Positions 11,216 to 23,482 of a DNA stretch of 64,000 nucleotides are shown here, in pieces; within the stretch, counting starts at the first letter, position 1, and every line of letters begins with the position of its first letter. The translations under genes and the position numbers were made by a program. Source of the stretch: Cyprinodon diabolis (Eukaryota; Chordata; Actinopteri; Cyprinodontiformes; Cyprinodontidae); assembly GCA_030533445.1 (NCBI GenBank), contig CM060062.1, positions 1,710,456-1,774,455 of the forward strand, in the 5' to 3' direction. The notes under the pieces were generated by a model. That model had not been told where the DNA came from. It made no database searches and saw nothing but the letters and a program-made list of their open reading frames with translations.

Positions 11216-11660
11216 GCCAGAGTAGAAATCTAAATCCTGTCCCGTCCCACTCCTGGTGAAATTACTCCCACTCCCATCCCGCTCCCATTCAGAATGACTC
11301 CCGCTCCTGCACCACTCCCATTCTCTGTTGTTGTTTTTGAGCGCGGGTGAAAAACTCAGAGCGGAAGCACTGTTGGTTTTTGGGTCGTGTAGTTTTTTTG
11401 ACTCGCATTATAGTGTAGGCTTCAAGGAAAAAAACTACAAAATGGCGGCGCCAGTACTTGATTTTTTTTCTTTCTATTTTATTTTATTTTTTGGCATCGA
11501 TCCTAGTTTTTTTTAGTTACTATTGGTTCGCTCCCGCTCCCGTCTGCTCCCGTTAATGTTTAATCCTGTACCGTCCAAATCACGTGATCGTTACTAATAC
11601 TGACTCCCAACCCACGGGAATCCCGTGACCCGTGGGATTCCCGAAAAAATGTCAGTCTCT
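11216..11660. repeat. CTCCC/ATCCCG-rich dispersed repeat, class unknown
   Basis: Both ends carry many CCCGCTCCC or GGGAATCCCG motifs around a short unique middle, a layout seen at ends of some fish hAT-like elements. Neither terminus could be fixed. Confidence 0.4.
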
Positions 11661-12165
11661 AATGCGCAGCCAGACAGACGAAAAAAGAAGATCCGCGGAC
11701 GGACGTAAAACTGGGAAAAACAGTGCAATAATTACTTCTTCATGTCTCTCACTAGATTGCTTGCTGTTTTGTATCTTAGGGTCAGGGTTACGGTTAATTG
11801 TATGTTAAATTCTATGTTATTTAATGGTGCGTAAGATGCGCATGCGCATGGATATCTTGTCTCGAGGCAAAACGTACAAATACAACGAAATACGACGAAA
11901 AAAACGTCAAAAACGTACGAAATTACGGTGCATAACTTTTCGTACGATTTCATACGAACTGATAATGAGAATACACTGATAAATCAGACATGCTGACATT
12001 TAAAATAGTGGCTCCACCTGAAAAACATTCCTCAATGCCTTTCCGTCATACAAACACAAACAATCGTATTTCCAACTTATAGTTTGGAAGCTAAACTTTC
12101 TTTAATTCATATATTTAATTTCAAGTGGAATTTGCTCCTATGACCCTCTGGGCTTAAGGAGTTAA

Positions 12166-13644
12166 AAACCTTAGTGTCTTCACTTTGAGACAGTCAGCAT
12201 TTTTCTTTGTTCAGGATCTGGTTAAAAGTGTCCTGGAGGAAAGTAGGAGTCAAAATAAGGGATGCAGATCTAGGTCATGAAACTCTAAACACACACCTTC
12301 ATATCTGGGCGTCATAAAAAGGTCAGAGTTGATTGGAAGCAACAGTTCTGTCTGTTAACATGTTAGTCCTTCTTTTACTGCAGCTAAAAACCTTTCTGTT
12401 TGATCACAAACACAATCCTTTGATTGTCCGAAGCTCAGAAAACATCCAGCTGTTTAAAAAGTCCAATCCCTGAAAGATTTGCTTTGATGAACGTCCCGGA
12501 CCTCCTGATTGGTTGGATGTAGTTAATGGTCTGATTCTGGTTGATCGGTCTGAACCATTAATCAACATGAAACCTTTGCTAACTGGGTCATCTGTGAGCT
12601 TCTCCCAGCTCTGCTTCCACCCCCATAGCAGATAAGAGTACAAAACAGAATGCAAATAAAAACAGACAGTTTGAAGAACCAGTCCGTTCACAAACTGGTT
12701 TTCATAATGTTCTAATCTGGAAAATGTTTTCTATAAATACCTCAGCTGCTGGTTGAACCGAGCAGAAATCTGACCACATTTTGAGAGATTGCAAAGAAGC
12801 AAGCCTTGCAGCGTCAGACCGATCAGCAGTTCTTAAAGCTGACTTTGTTAAACCAAAATTACTCAAACTAAGGAAAATAAAATGTACTGAACTGTCCAGA
12901 GACGTTCACAGATATCTGTGTCTCAGTCACTTTCCAGATAATCAAATAATGGTTTAGCACTCTAAAGGATATTTGTCAAATGATGATTACATTTTTTATG
13001 GGCTATATGAATCCAAACCAACAGGGTCTCATGAAAATAGTTAAATATTCTCTTTTTTTCTGACAACACAAAGTAGGATAAAAAACAAAACAAAAGGAAG
13101 ACGATTCATTCTTAAGAAAATTAAAAACAGATGCAAATCAGATCAACTGCATTTAGGTCTGCAGAGGATTTATGGTTTGACATTGATCATAAGTTATCTA
13201 ACCAGATAAACCTTCATAGAGATCTAAAATCTCAGTCAGCTATCAGCTATCAGATAACTGATAGCTGATAACTGATAGCTGTGTTTATAATGAGAAAAGA
13301 TTCGGTATCTTTAGTGGAGGTCGAAGGTGAAAACCACTACAGACCGATAACGATTGTTATTAACACGGCTTTAGAGCAAAAATGGGAAGTTTTATTAGGT
13401 TTGACTTCTGTTAAACTATCAAGAATCTAAAGAAAGAGCTTCACACCTGTTAGACCAAAACAGGAATCATAGAGTTAACATCTGGTTCTGCTTTACTGCC
13501 AAACAATCTGAGGGAAAAGGTCCGGCCATCCGTTCCTGACTTTCACATGCAAGAAAGACTCTTTTAGATCCTCAAAGAAATAAATTAAGTTCTTTGGGTG
13601 GACAATTCAAAGTTTACTGCAGTTGTCTACCAGAAATCATCCCA
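12166..13644. other. No gene seen; short palindromic cluster at 13238-13281
   Basis: No coding signal. At 13238-13281 AGCTATCAG and CTGATAGCT alternate around ATAA spacers, so the region can fold into alternative hairpins. Confidence 0.5.
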
Positions 13645-14039
13645 ACAGCTTAATTCTATTCAGTTTATTTCTATAGCTCCAATTCACATCACGTCATCTC
13701 AGGTCACTTTCCAGTTCACCAGATCATCCAGTCAGATTGATTCAAAGTTTTCTATCTAAGGAAAACCAGTTGATTGCATCGACTCATTGACTCTTCAGCA
13801 ATCCCTCACACTAAGCATGCTTGTAGCGACAGTGGAGAGGAAAAACTCCCTTTGAACAGGAAGAAACCTCCAGCAGAACCAGGCTCAGTGTGAGCGGCCA
13901 TCTGCTGAGGCCCACTGGGGTTCAAGGAGACAGAAGCAGACATAGAAAAAGAAGCATAGATACAAAAAGCAACTGTCAACCAGCTCCACAGGTGGCCCCG
14001 TCCAGTAAACACACAGCCAGGCAGACGAGCTCTGACTAT
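13645..14039 (-). repeat. Dispersed repeat family A, copy A1
   Basis: The reverse complement matches 23850-24012 + 24748-24791 + 28262-28375 and 50014-50288. It carries the marker 'cagcagatggccgctcacac', 'gggagtttttcctctccact' and, at the 3' end, 'ctatagaaataaa' with a GAATT-rich tail. The tail and orientation suggest a retroposed sequence (SINE, or the 3' end of a LINE). Confidence 0.8.
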
Positions 14040-14766
14040 TAAGTGTGTCTCAGCCCCCCCCTTCAGTGTCCACCATATTGGATCAGTCCATTTGCTGCAC
14101 ATGTTCAGAAAGGTCCAAACAGACAGCAGCAAACCATTTGAAAACAAACCATGCAAAGAGCAGCGTTGCCAACTTAGCGCTTTAGTCGCTATATTTAGCC
14201 ACTTTTCAGACCCCTCTAGCACTTTGATTTCTAAAAAGCTCCTAGCGCCAAATCTAGAAACTTTTTTCTGCTACTGGAGACTTTGGAGACAACATCTAAA
14301 AGCAGCGAACTCTGCTCTCCAGAGCAAGTAGATTGGTAACCCCGCCTCCTGCTCTCCTCTATCTTGTCTGCTGTCATGATTCATGCAGCTATTATTTCAG
14401 CCAAATGAAAAATGGAGAACAGATAAGCAGATCATGGCTTGTCTACAGTGAAAAGAAGGACTGGGTTATTTACTTTGGCCTTTTTGGAAACACAGGAAGG
14501 AGCAATCAGCTAAGTGAGCTTAGTGCTTGGAAAAAATCTTTCATTCCTTTAGAGACAGCATGAAAAGTCAGCTGAGTACAAAACATAGAGAGGAAAACAA
14601 GAAGAAAAGGGACAAGAAGAGAGGGACACAACCTAGAACAGATAATGGATGTCTATTCTAGTAACATTTCTCTATCTGGAGAATGGGGCTGTTTGATGTG
14701 TTCTCAGATCAGAGGGGCCCCTGCCTGTCTTTGCCTAGGGCCCCACATTTCCTATATCCGCCCCTG
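14040..14766 (+). mobile_element. hAT-derived element with TTF-like ORF, copy 2
   Basis: Opposite orientation to copies 1 and 3. The outer hAT end ATATCCGCCCCTG lies at 14754-14766. The other end is lost where it meets repeat A1 near 14040. The C tract here is 8 bases, against 21 G in copy 3. Confidence 0.85.
14333..14563 (+). pseudogene. TTF-finger-like fragment of a hAT transposase, copy 2
   Basis: Same 76-codon ORF as at 8336 and 15865; one visible change (Ser for Ile in YYFSQMKNGE). Cys residues of the finger are absent as in the other copies. Confidence 0.65.
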
Positions 14767-15656
14767 CCTGCAGCGCATCTGAGGCCCAGTTCGCAGCCTT
14801 ATCATCTTCCTTTCTGTCTCTCAGACAGTTATTGGTACCATAGAGCTGAGTAAAAGGGAATCCCTCAGTGACTCCATGCATGCTCAGGTTTACCCACCTG
14901 CGCGCGCACCTACCGCAGACCAGACAAAGCGCAGACTGCAGCGGTACCTGCAGGAGGATGCTGTAAATAATCAGCTCTTCTGTTTCCCTGTCGAGTCAAC
15001 AAATGTTCCCTGTTTACAGACAATCAGCTCAATTTAACCCGACAGAACAAAACGCGGACAGTATGGAGGTTTGATATATTCATCCTGAAATAGACCGACA
15101 TTCAAACGGATTTCCACCAAACTAACCAACAAAGCCTGCTGGTTTTAAATCAGATGAAGCTGTTTAGATCAGAAACTGATGATTATTTTATGATCCTGCA
15201 GCTCAGTGAAAGCAGCCCTGCTGGTTTGGTCTGAATGAGCAGCTGTGGATCTGATGCAGTGAGGAGCTCATCCTCCACCGCGTCTCTATTAAAGCTCACC
15301 TTCATGTCGCCCCGCATCAGCCCCGCTGCTTCCCGCACAAAGCTCTGTCCATCAGAGGCATCAGCTCTGTCTGCGGAGCGGCTGGAGACTGCTGTGGACC
15401 AATCAGAGAGCAGAGTTCTGCTCTCACTTTGAGCAGGTGCTCAGAACCAGAACCAAGGGTGTATGTGTAGCTGTGACGCAAGCAGAGTGGGACGTGTTTC
15501 TGGTAAATGACTAGTGAGTCAGAATACTTTTATTTTGGGACAAAGTGTTTAAAAAAGCCGCAGATACATTTAATCATTCAATCTTATCTCGGGTTTAAAT
15601 GAGGAAATGTTTTTTTGATATTTTTTAAGCTGGAATCCAGATGATGCTGCTGCAAC
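14767..15656. other. CpG-richer unique sequence; possible minus-strand first exon
   Basis: This is richer in CpG than its surroundings. On the minus strand an ATGAAG followed directly by GTGAGC (start codon near 15310, splice-donor-like) lies downstream of a CCAAT-type box near 15400. This could be a promoter and first exon whose gene continues leftwards, but no downstream exon was recognised. Confidence 0.2.
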
Positions 15657-15864
15657 CAGGGGCGGATATAGGAAATGTGGGGCCCTAGGCGAAGACAGGC
15701 AGGGGGCCCTCTGAATGGAGAAGAACACACATCAAACAGTCCCATTCTCCAGATAGAGAAATGTTAATAGAATAGACATCCATTATCTGTTCTAGGTTGT
15801 GTCCCTCTCTTCTTGTCCCTTTTCTTCTTGTTTTCCTCTCTATGTTTTGTACTCAGCTGACTTT

Positions 15865-16095
15865 TCATGCTGTCTCTAAAGGAATGAAAGATTTTTTCCA
15901 AGCACTAAGCTCACTTAGCTGATTGCTCCTTCCTGTGTTTCCAAAAAGGCCAAAGTAAATAACCCAGTCCTTCTTTTCACTGTAGACAAGCCATGATCTG
16001 CTTATCTGTTCTCCATTTTTCATTTGGATGAAATAATAGCTGCATGAATCATGACAGCAGACAAGATAGAGGAGAGCAGGAGGCGGGGTTACCAA
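15865..16095 (-). pseudogene. TTF-finger-like fragment of a hAT transposase, copy 3
   Basis: Protein identical to copy 1 (76 codons). It lies centrally in the most complete element, where it is the only ORF of note; no catalytic DDE region follows it. Confidence 0.65.
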
Positions 16096-16366
16096 TCTAC
16101 TCGCTCTGGAGAGCAGAGTTCGCTGCTTTTAGATGTTGTCTCCAAAGTCTCCAGTAGCAGAAAAAAGTTTCTAGATTTGGTGCTAGTAGCTTTTTAGAAA
16201 TCAAAGTGCTAGAGGGGTCTGAAAAGTGGCTAAATATAGCGACTAAAGCGCTAAGTTGGCAACACTGCTCTTTGCATGGTTTGTTTTCAAATGGTTTGCT
16301 GCTGTCTGATTGGACCTTTCTGAACATGTGCAGCAAATGGACTGATCCAATATGGTGGTCACTGAA

Positions 16367-16387
16367 GGGGGGGGGGGGGGGGGGGGG
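16367..16387 (+). repeat. G21 homopolymer
   Basis: 21 consecutive G inside copy 3 of the hAT-derived element; copy 2 has 8 at the same place. Prone to replication slippage and assembly error. Confidence 0.95.
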
Positions 16388-16575
16388 CTGAGACACATTT
16401 AATATTATCAGGGTTCTGATGGCATTTTAGCCAAGGGATTTTTATCAAAAACATCATTAATGAGCACAAATAAGGAATAGTTGTATTAACCATACATGTA
16501 AACCATACATGGGCCCCCCAGGAACTTGGGGCCCTAGGCAACTGCCCAGTATTGCCTAATGATAAATCCCCCCAG

Positions 16576-19064
16576 GCTGCATGTTGCCTTGGATGAAGAC
16601 GTCACTAAGCAACCTGTTGAATCCACCCGTAGCTCTATCCCAGTGGATCATGATGACCTCACAGATCCATCTTTGAGCATAAAACATATGATTATATCAA
16701 AGTAACAGATTATCATCCTTGGTGAGCAAAAAATGTAGTTTTAAAAAGATTGCTTAATGTCCAGGACTATTAGGATTAACAGATAAAAGTCAAGCTCTTA
16801 TCTGAAAAATGAAGTAGACCTAAAAAGTTAAAAATATAAGCTTCTAAAAAAATCTGCAACACTTAAATTGGTCCAGAAAAGGTTCCAAGGATTTTCTAAG
16901 GTTTCCAGACTCCAGATAAGCAGAATGAGCAGCTTGTTCCAGAAAAAGTTTCAAAGTTTAAGACGTTTCTCTTCGATCCAGAAAGATTTTTCAATAAAAA
17001 ATGTCAGAAATAGCGTTTAGTTCCAGGTTTTATCCAGCAGACCAACAAAGCCTGGTTTTAGTTTAGAAAACATGCAAATAGAAACGGATGAACGGGTCCC
17101 CCCCTTTGGAATGGGGGTCGTTTGGCTTCTTTGTTAGCCTGCAATGCCCCATACCTGTCTATGTCTCTGAAAGTCAGTGAAAAGCTTCCTGGATGGGAAG
17201 CAAAACATCTTGAAACTTGGAAACAAACTCCAGTGGATTGTTTTGTAACTTTATTTTGAATGACTGACATGGATGACTGAGAATCTTCACCAGCAGAATG
17301 AGGAGCTTTACATGTTTTCCCTAATTATGGAAAAAAAATTATGGCGTTCTTAGCAGGAAATTAGACCCTGAATCAACTTCTGCTGAACAGGCCACATAGT
17401 CTTCCTGCCAATCCTGCCTTTGACTGAAGCAGAGCAAACATCCATGAACAATTGAGGAGGTTTCCATTTGTCAAAGCTTTGGATGCACAGCAGTTACTGG
17501 ACTGTCAAATAAAACTATTCTTTTATTAGATTTTCAGCAACTTTGCAACTTAATTCCAAAATTGGAACTTTAAATATGTATATCTATATATATTAGCATC
17601 ATAACTGTAAACGATGTGAGGTTAAAAATGTACAGATATCAGCTACGCAAAATCTGAACAGACATAAAGCTGAACAACTTATTTATGGAAGAACAAAGAA
17701 ATAAACCACTTTGATGTAAGGAACTCGTTATACAGTTAATTTCATGAACACTTTGTTAGAATACAGGATTGTTAGGCATAAAAAGGTGAATGTGTACCTT
17801 ACCCTCAAAGAGTCGGAGATGTTGTGAGAAAATGTGGATTTTTTCCTCTGATACGGCTGAACGTCACACAATGCGATTGAAAAACCGCTTGATAACAAAC
17901 TGGATAACAAAACCTGAGGTTTTATTACTAACAGCCTTGAATCATGTTTATTGCTAAACATAAAGTCTTTGTCATAAAATGTGTCATAAAGCTAAATAAT
18001 TCACAGACATGTTTCATAAGAATTCATGAGTTCAAGGTGTAGATTTTTTAGAGGGGTGATAAGCAGGTCATATCCCTCATTGGGCCGAATCCTCAAAAGG
18101 TTTGCATGTATAGAAACACATGCAAACATGATGGCCTGTGCAATGCTGATCTACTAATCAGAAGCGAATGAAAGTGCATTCTTAGAAACACTAAAACTGC
18201 TTTGTGAATATGAAAAACAACAGCTGTTGACAAAATATGCAGCAGGGAGGAGGAAATGCAAATGTACAAACTTACCTCCTGCAAAGACACACCCAATCTA
18301 AAACTGACGGCAGCGGAAGATTCTGAGACTTTATTCAGCCTGTTTAAAAGAAACTAGAGATGAAAGAAAATGTAAATCAATCAAATCTATCCTGCAATGT
18401 CTTCTTAGAGCTTTGGGATTAGAATTTCAAAGCATCATCACTCTTCATTGAGTCAACTTTTATGTGATAAATCGATTATTGAAATAATCATCAACTGATT
18501 TAGTAATCAGGTAATCATTAACTGGCCTATAGAGACTCTAAAACATACTTTTTAGCTGATAGAGCAAACCTATTAGAGCAGGAATTATACCAAAATTGTA
18601 AAAAAAAAAAAATGTAAATATTTAGCATTTAACATAAAAAATCTTTTTCGTCTTTCTATCTGCTCTTACCAGGACTCCTCAAGTGGAAACATTCTAGTTC
18701 CCCCTGGTTTCATTTTACAAAAAAATCTTCTTGAGAAACCTTTTTCTACCCGATTATTAATCGAAAAAATTACTGACAGATTATTCCATTTGCAAAATAA
18801 TCGTTAGTTGCAGCCATAGTTCCAGCAACCCGGTAAAATTGCAGCCGTTTGTAAATATCTGCAGCAAAACATGTGAACGAAAACGACGTCTGTGTGGGAC
18901 AGAATAATGAGAAGGGACCAAGACTGAATGAGATATTGTGACATCTTAAAAAAAAAAAACATATAAAACTAGATATTAAGAGCCACCAGAGAATAAGAAA
19001 CCATCATGGAGCCTGTAAGGTAAAGTAGCGGTGAAAGATGATGGGCATCTAACAGTGCTCAGTC
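16576..19064. other. No gene seen
   Basis: Apart from 17095-17240, which resembles 38260-38440 (shared 'gtcgttt', 'tgttagcctg' and 'cctgtctatg'), no repeat or coding signal was recognised. Confidence 0.4.
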
Positions 19065-20137
19065 CTGTTGTTGCGCCATATGCTATGATCATACTTTTTG
19101 GGACATTGGGATCCAGTGTCCATATTTCATCTTGACATGATGATGTGGAATCAGCTGTGGAATCTCTGCAACAACCCATATTTCAGCCAAGGCCTCCACA
19201 GGCAAGTCACATGGCAAGTCACATAGGTGTGACCAACCACCACCCCCCTCTGTGTGAGGACAGACAAAACCACAGAGCACAAAAGATTCTCCCCTCTTCT
19301 GCTCCTGATCTCTTCTGCTCCTGTGCTCAAAGCTGGGGTCCGCCTCGGCTGGATCTCCACCACAGTGGAGATGCGGGCCCCAGGGGAACCAGATCACCAG
19401 AACCATCAAAAATAAGTTTTTTGCTTTTGCAACACATTTATCTTGAGTTTCAGAACTTATAGAGCCAGACTAGAGAGCCAGACTATCCCTGCTGTGATGA
19501 ACGACTGAGACAAAGGACCCCTGTCTTACTGTCCTGACAGCTGAGCTGCAACTGGATGGAACTCAAGCTTTCCAAATGGACATGGAAAAAAGATTTGCAG
19601 GTCTGGCATGATTAGGGACAGAACAATCAATGTGTCTTTTGATGATGTTAATCATATCACGTGTTTACTGCTAAGTAAAGCCAACGCTAATTGATGCTAA
19701 AGAATGGACTGCATGCTACGCTATGCTACAGGAATATGTGTTGAGCTGTTGCTAAAGCTTATACAAGCTTTATTCACTAAGGATTTAAACACTGATATAA
19801 CATTAGTGTTCATGTGTTCCTCAGATGCTCGTTACATTTCCATTAGCAAGTCTGACCAAGAGTCATTTAGTGGAATCCTGATGTCTATTCGCTGCTAGCT
19901 ATTTCAAAGAGGGTAAAGAATCATTTAACTAAAGGTTATTGGTTCCTGATTAAGCAAATAATTCAATAAAACATTATTTGGCCAAAAAATGTTTTATTCA
20001 CCTCATGGATTTGCATTGTGAATTGGTCTGAAAACATTCCAATTTCTTTAAAATTAGTGAAAAGCTAATTTGAATATATCCCAAATTCTTCCAGATAAAC
20101 TTTGGTTTTAAACACAAAATCCATCTTAAACTGTATG
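19065..20137 (+). repeat. Inverted repeat pair, left arm
   Basis: About 1.07 kb that returns in reverse complement at 22328-23482. Markers include 'tatgatcatactttttgg', 'gaatggactgcatgctacg' and 'cctcatggatttgcattgtg'. The ORFs in both arms (19704-19898 plus, 22572-22763 minus) give nearly the same 64-residue peptide; it has no known motif and is probably not a protein. Confidence 0.88.
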
Positions 20138-20159
20138 TTCATATGTTCATATGTTCATA

Positions 20160-20207
20160 TGAGATGACATGTGTTCTGAATTGGCGCTGTAGAAATAAAC
20201 TGAATTG
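20160..20207 (+). repeat. Repeat A tail fragment
   Basis: 'gatgacatgtg' ... 'tagaaataaactgaattgaatt' is the 3' tail of family A. It is preceded by three copies of TTCATATG. Confidence 0.6.
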
Positions 20208-21206
20208 AATTCTGAAGTCCTTTCACTGGCCCCCTGTAGCTCAAAGAACAGACTTTAAAATCCTGAAGTCACTATTCGGTTTGGGCAGCTGCTGGATGAC
20301 AACACACCACATCGGAGAGTCACGTCGAGTTTTCATCAGCTGGACTTCAGAGTCTGAAAAGCTGATCCCTGGGAGCTGCTGCGTTAAACTGCAGTTAAAA
20401 CAACTTGAACATTTTTTTCCAAAATAAACCAGATAAAATGTTCAGAACAATCAGCAACACCTGGTTGGTTGAATAATAAAGGGGCGCTTTGCTTCTGAAT
20501 TAGCTTCGTACTTAGGCCACCAGTGGCTGCATAACTCAGAATAAACTGAAGCTTAATTTATCCGTTACAGGATCTAGGAGATCAAGCAGCTACCCGCACA
20601 ATTTCCAGTTTCACTCTTTTCAACTTTAGGTCAGCAGATTTTTTAACATTCTGTAAAAATCATGTTTTCTTTGATTGTCTTTCTTTTAAGGCAGACACTA
20701 ATGTGTTTAAAACAGCCATTTTTATTTATCCCCTTAGTACAATTTTGTGTCTACTGACTAATTAATGTTATGTCTGGTTCTGACTCGGTTTATCCTCAAA
20801 GCTCGTTACCCCTAAATGTATCCCAGTACTGTCATTACTGCAGCTTAAAAACCACAGGATCTTATTGGATTTAATAACTTGGTTTTACCAGGTCTAAGAA
20901 ACGTAAAGTTGTGCTGTATTTGGTATCAGTATTTTTTATTTTTTCAGATCTGTTTTCCAGCTCATACTGTCTAACCAGTTGAGTTTGTAGGTCTTTACCA
21001 CTAGATGGCAGTGTTACACCACTTCTGGAAATACTTTACATCTTGTTTATTGTTCAAAAAAGAATCACCAATATAAGAACAGAACAGTAGGAACCATTTT
21101 TTCCCCAGACTATCAGACATGTTCAGTCTGTCTAACAATCTTCACAGATTCAGAAATGTTTGCATGACATGTATCAAATGTTTTCTAATAATAATAAAAT
21201 AATTAA

Positions 21207-21390
21207 ACTTTATTAATCCCACACTGGAGAAATTCACTCTCTGCATTTAGCCCCTCCCCTTGGGGAGCAGTGTGGGGTTAAGGGTCTTGATGAGGGACCC
21301 AGAGTGGCAGTCTGTGGGAGTGGAGCTTGGAACTGAGAACCTCTGGGGGTCATGTGCAATGCCCCTAACTACTAGGCAACCACTCCCCCA
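21207..21390 (-). repeat. SINE-like dispersed repeat
   Basis: 'aaactttattaatcccacac' followed by 'ggggttaagggtcttgatga' and a CTAACTACTAGGCAACC-like segment. Read on the minus strand it has the layout of a tRNA-like head with a poly-A-type tail. A related tail fragment occurs at 58849-58905. Confidence 0.5.
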
Positions 21391-21589
21391 ATCCTAAAAT
21401 AACTGATTTACTCTTAAACAGATAAAACAAGGGTATTATAAACACTACTTCAAAAAACAATAATCGAGGCTCTAATGGTGTGAATTCTTTTTGTCTCATG
21501 TCAGTGATTTGCAGAATGGCAAAAGGACATCAGAGGGCCCACTGTGGTTTTGAACAAAGAAGAATAATGATAATGGAACACAGAGGACA

Positions 21590-21720
21590 CTAAAGCCTTC
21601 TTAGAGCTATTTTCCATCCCAAAGCAGCGGTTGGATCATGTGCATGTGGACTTGGTGGGTCCCCTGCCTCCCTCACAGGGTTCACCCATCTCCTGACCAT
21701 GTTCAATCATGATGTTGGCC
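21590..21720 (+). pseudogene. Gypsy-type integrase core fragment
   Basis: Reads HVHVDLVGPLP, then QGFTHLLTM in one frame, the start of the catalytic core of a Ty3/Gypsy integrase (first catalytic Asp). Homology is lost after about 40 residues. It differs from the integrase of the 39.6 kb element, so it marks a second Gypsy lineage. It lies between the arms of the 19-23.5 kb inverted repeat. Confidence 0.65.
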
Positions 21721-22327
21721 CCCTGCCATCCATAATGTCATGTCAAAAAAGAAGCACAGGAAAAAAGAGGAGTGAACTTGTGTTGGGGGTTGGGACTCTG
21801 TTTGGGACTTCCTGTTTGGGCCTTCCTATGATTAAAACACCTGCACACCCATGTGTGGCAGTTTTGGCAGACAAAGGGAGAGACTGGCTCCCAGCAAGCA
21901 TGTTTCAGCTCATGGTTTAGTGATGGAGGCTATAGGCCCACCAATCAGGGACGCCATATAAATTATTATAAGTGATTTTATGTTAAATTCTATTCCCAGC
22001 CCGCTGGGAATTTATGTTTCTGATATTTTAAGATGTTTATTGCCCTCCCCCTACTAAAGTTCTACTAAAGTTCTACTAACTGTGTGTTAGAACAATAAAT
22101 GAAAGAGTGATTCGAGCACTAATCATGGTCAAACAGTTATTTCTGCACAAACATTGAATAAATTCACCACAACTTCTGTTCAAAATATAAGAGTTTATTA
22201 ACAAAAATCATTCAGCTCCAAGTCAAAAATATTTCAGTTTAACACTCTCAACTAAGACTAGTAAAACTCAACTAAACTAAACTAAACTAATCTACTATGT
22301 ACAAAGAGGAAGGGAAAATGGTTGAAA

Positions 22328-23482
22328 AACATATTACAGTTTAAGATGGATTTTGTGTTTGAAACCAAAGTTTATCTGGAAGAATTTGGGATCTGATCAA
22401 ATTAGCTTTTCACTAATTTTAAAGAAATTGGAACGTTTTCAGACCAATCCACAATGCAAATCCATGAGGTGAATAAAACATTATTTGGCCAAATAATGTT
22501 TTATTAAATGATTTGCTTAATCAGGAACCAATAACCTTTAGCTAAATGATTCTTTACCCTCTTTGAAATAGCTAGCAGTGAATAGACATCAGGATTCCAC
22601 TAAATGACTCTTGGTCAGACTTGGTAATGGAAATATGAGCATCTGAGGAACACATGAACACTAATGTTATATCAGTGTTTAAATCCTTAGTGAATAAAGC
22701 TTGTCTAAGCTTTAGCAACAGCTCAACACATATTCCTGTAGCATAGCGTAGCATGCAGTCCATTCTTCAGCATCAATTAGCGTTGGCTTTACTTAGCAGT
22801 AAACACACGATATGATTAGCATCATCAAAAGACACATTGCTTGTTGTGTCCCTAATCATGCCAGACCTGCAAACCTTTTTCCATGTCCATTTGGAAAGCT
22901 TGAGTTTCATCCAGTTTTGCAGCTCTGCAGTCAGGGGGTCTTCGACTCAGTTGTCTCAGTCTCACAGCAGGGGTCCCCCTAGTTTCACACCCAGGGCATT
23001 GTTCTCATCCAGTTTGTCTCTGTAAGTTCTGAAACTCAAGAGAAATGTGTGGCAAAAGGTCTGCTTGCAGCAGTTCGGTTGTGAAAGATTCTGACTTATC
23101 CTTGATGGCTCTGGGGATCTGGTTCCCCTGGGGCCCGCATCTCCACTGTGGGCCACAGTGGGCCCCAGCTTTGAGCGCAGGAGCAGAAGAGAGCAAAAGA
23201 GGCTGGAGCAGAAGAGGGAAAAGAGAGCTGGAGCAGAAGAGACCAAAAGAGAGAGAATCCTGTGTGCTCTGTGGTTTTGTTCTGTCTTCACAGAGGGGGG
23301 TGGTTTTTCACACCTCTGGTGGCTTCCAAGTGACTGCTTTGGCTGAAAAAGGGGGGGCTGCAGAAGTCCCCCAGCTGTTATTCACCAAAGTTGCATTTTC
23401 CTCCTCTGGTCATCCTATGAGGATGAATTATGGACACTGGTTCCCAGTGTCCAAAAAGTATGATCATGGCATATGGCATAAC
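22328..23482 (-). repeat. Inverted repeat pair, right arm
   Basis: Reverse complement of 19065-20137 with indels, for example an extra purine-rich GAGCAGAAGAG stretch at 23180-23250. The 2.2-kb spacer holds a SINE-like repeat and an integrase remnant. Confidence 0.88.

Larger units (their letters stand above)
10470..12165. mobile_element. Candidate TTAA-site (piggyBac/Kolobok-like) element, composite
   Basis: The 16-mer CCTTAAGCCCAGAGGG at 10480-10495 returns as its exact reverse complement at 12144-12159. TTAA flanks both (10470-10473 and 12162-12165), as expected for TTAA-specific transposons. The interior holds no transposase but includes a MITE copy (10868-11000) and a CTCCCG-rich block (11216-11660), so it would be a carrier of later insertions. 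The TTAA could also be chance in AT-rich DNA. Confidence 0.5.
15657..16575 (-). mobile_element. hAT-derived element with TTF-like ORF, copy 3 (both ends)
   Basis: The most complete copy. Left end CAGGGGCGGATATAGG; right end, as reverse complement, CTGGGGGGATTTATCATTAG. The flanking octamers GCTGCAAC (15649-15656) and GCTGCATG (16576-16583) agree at 6 of 8 positions, consistent with an aged hAT duplication. Both ends also share 'ggggccctaggc' internally. Confidence 0.85.

Noticed and set aside
19704..22763. Nearly identical 64-residue ORFs as a conserved small gene
   Set aside because: They lie in the two arms of one inverted repeat; similarity is explained by the DNA duplication, with no sign of coding constraint.
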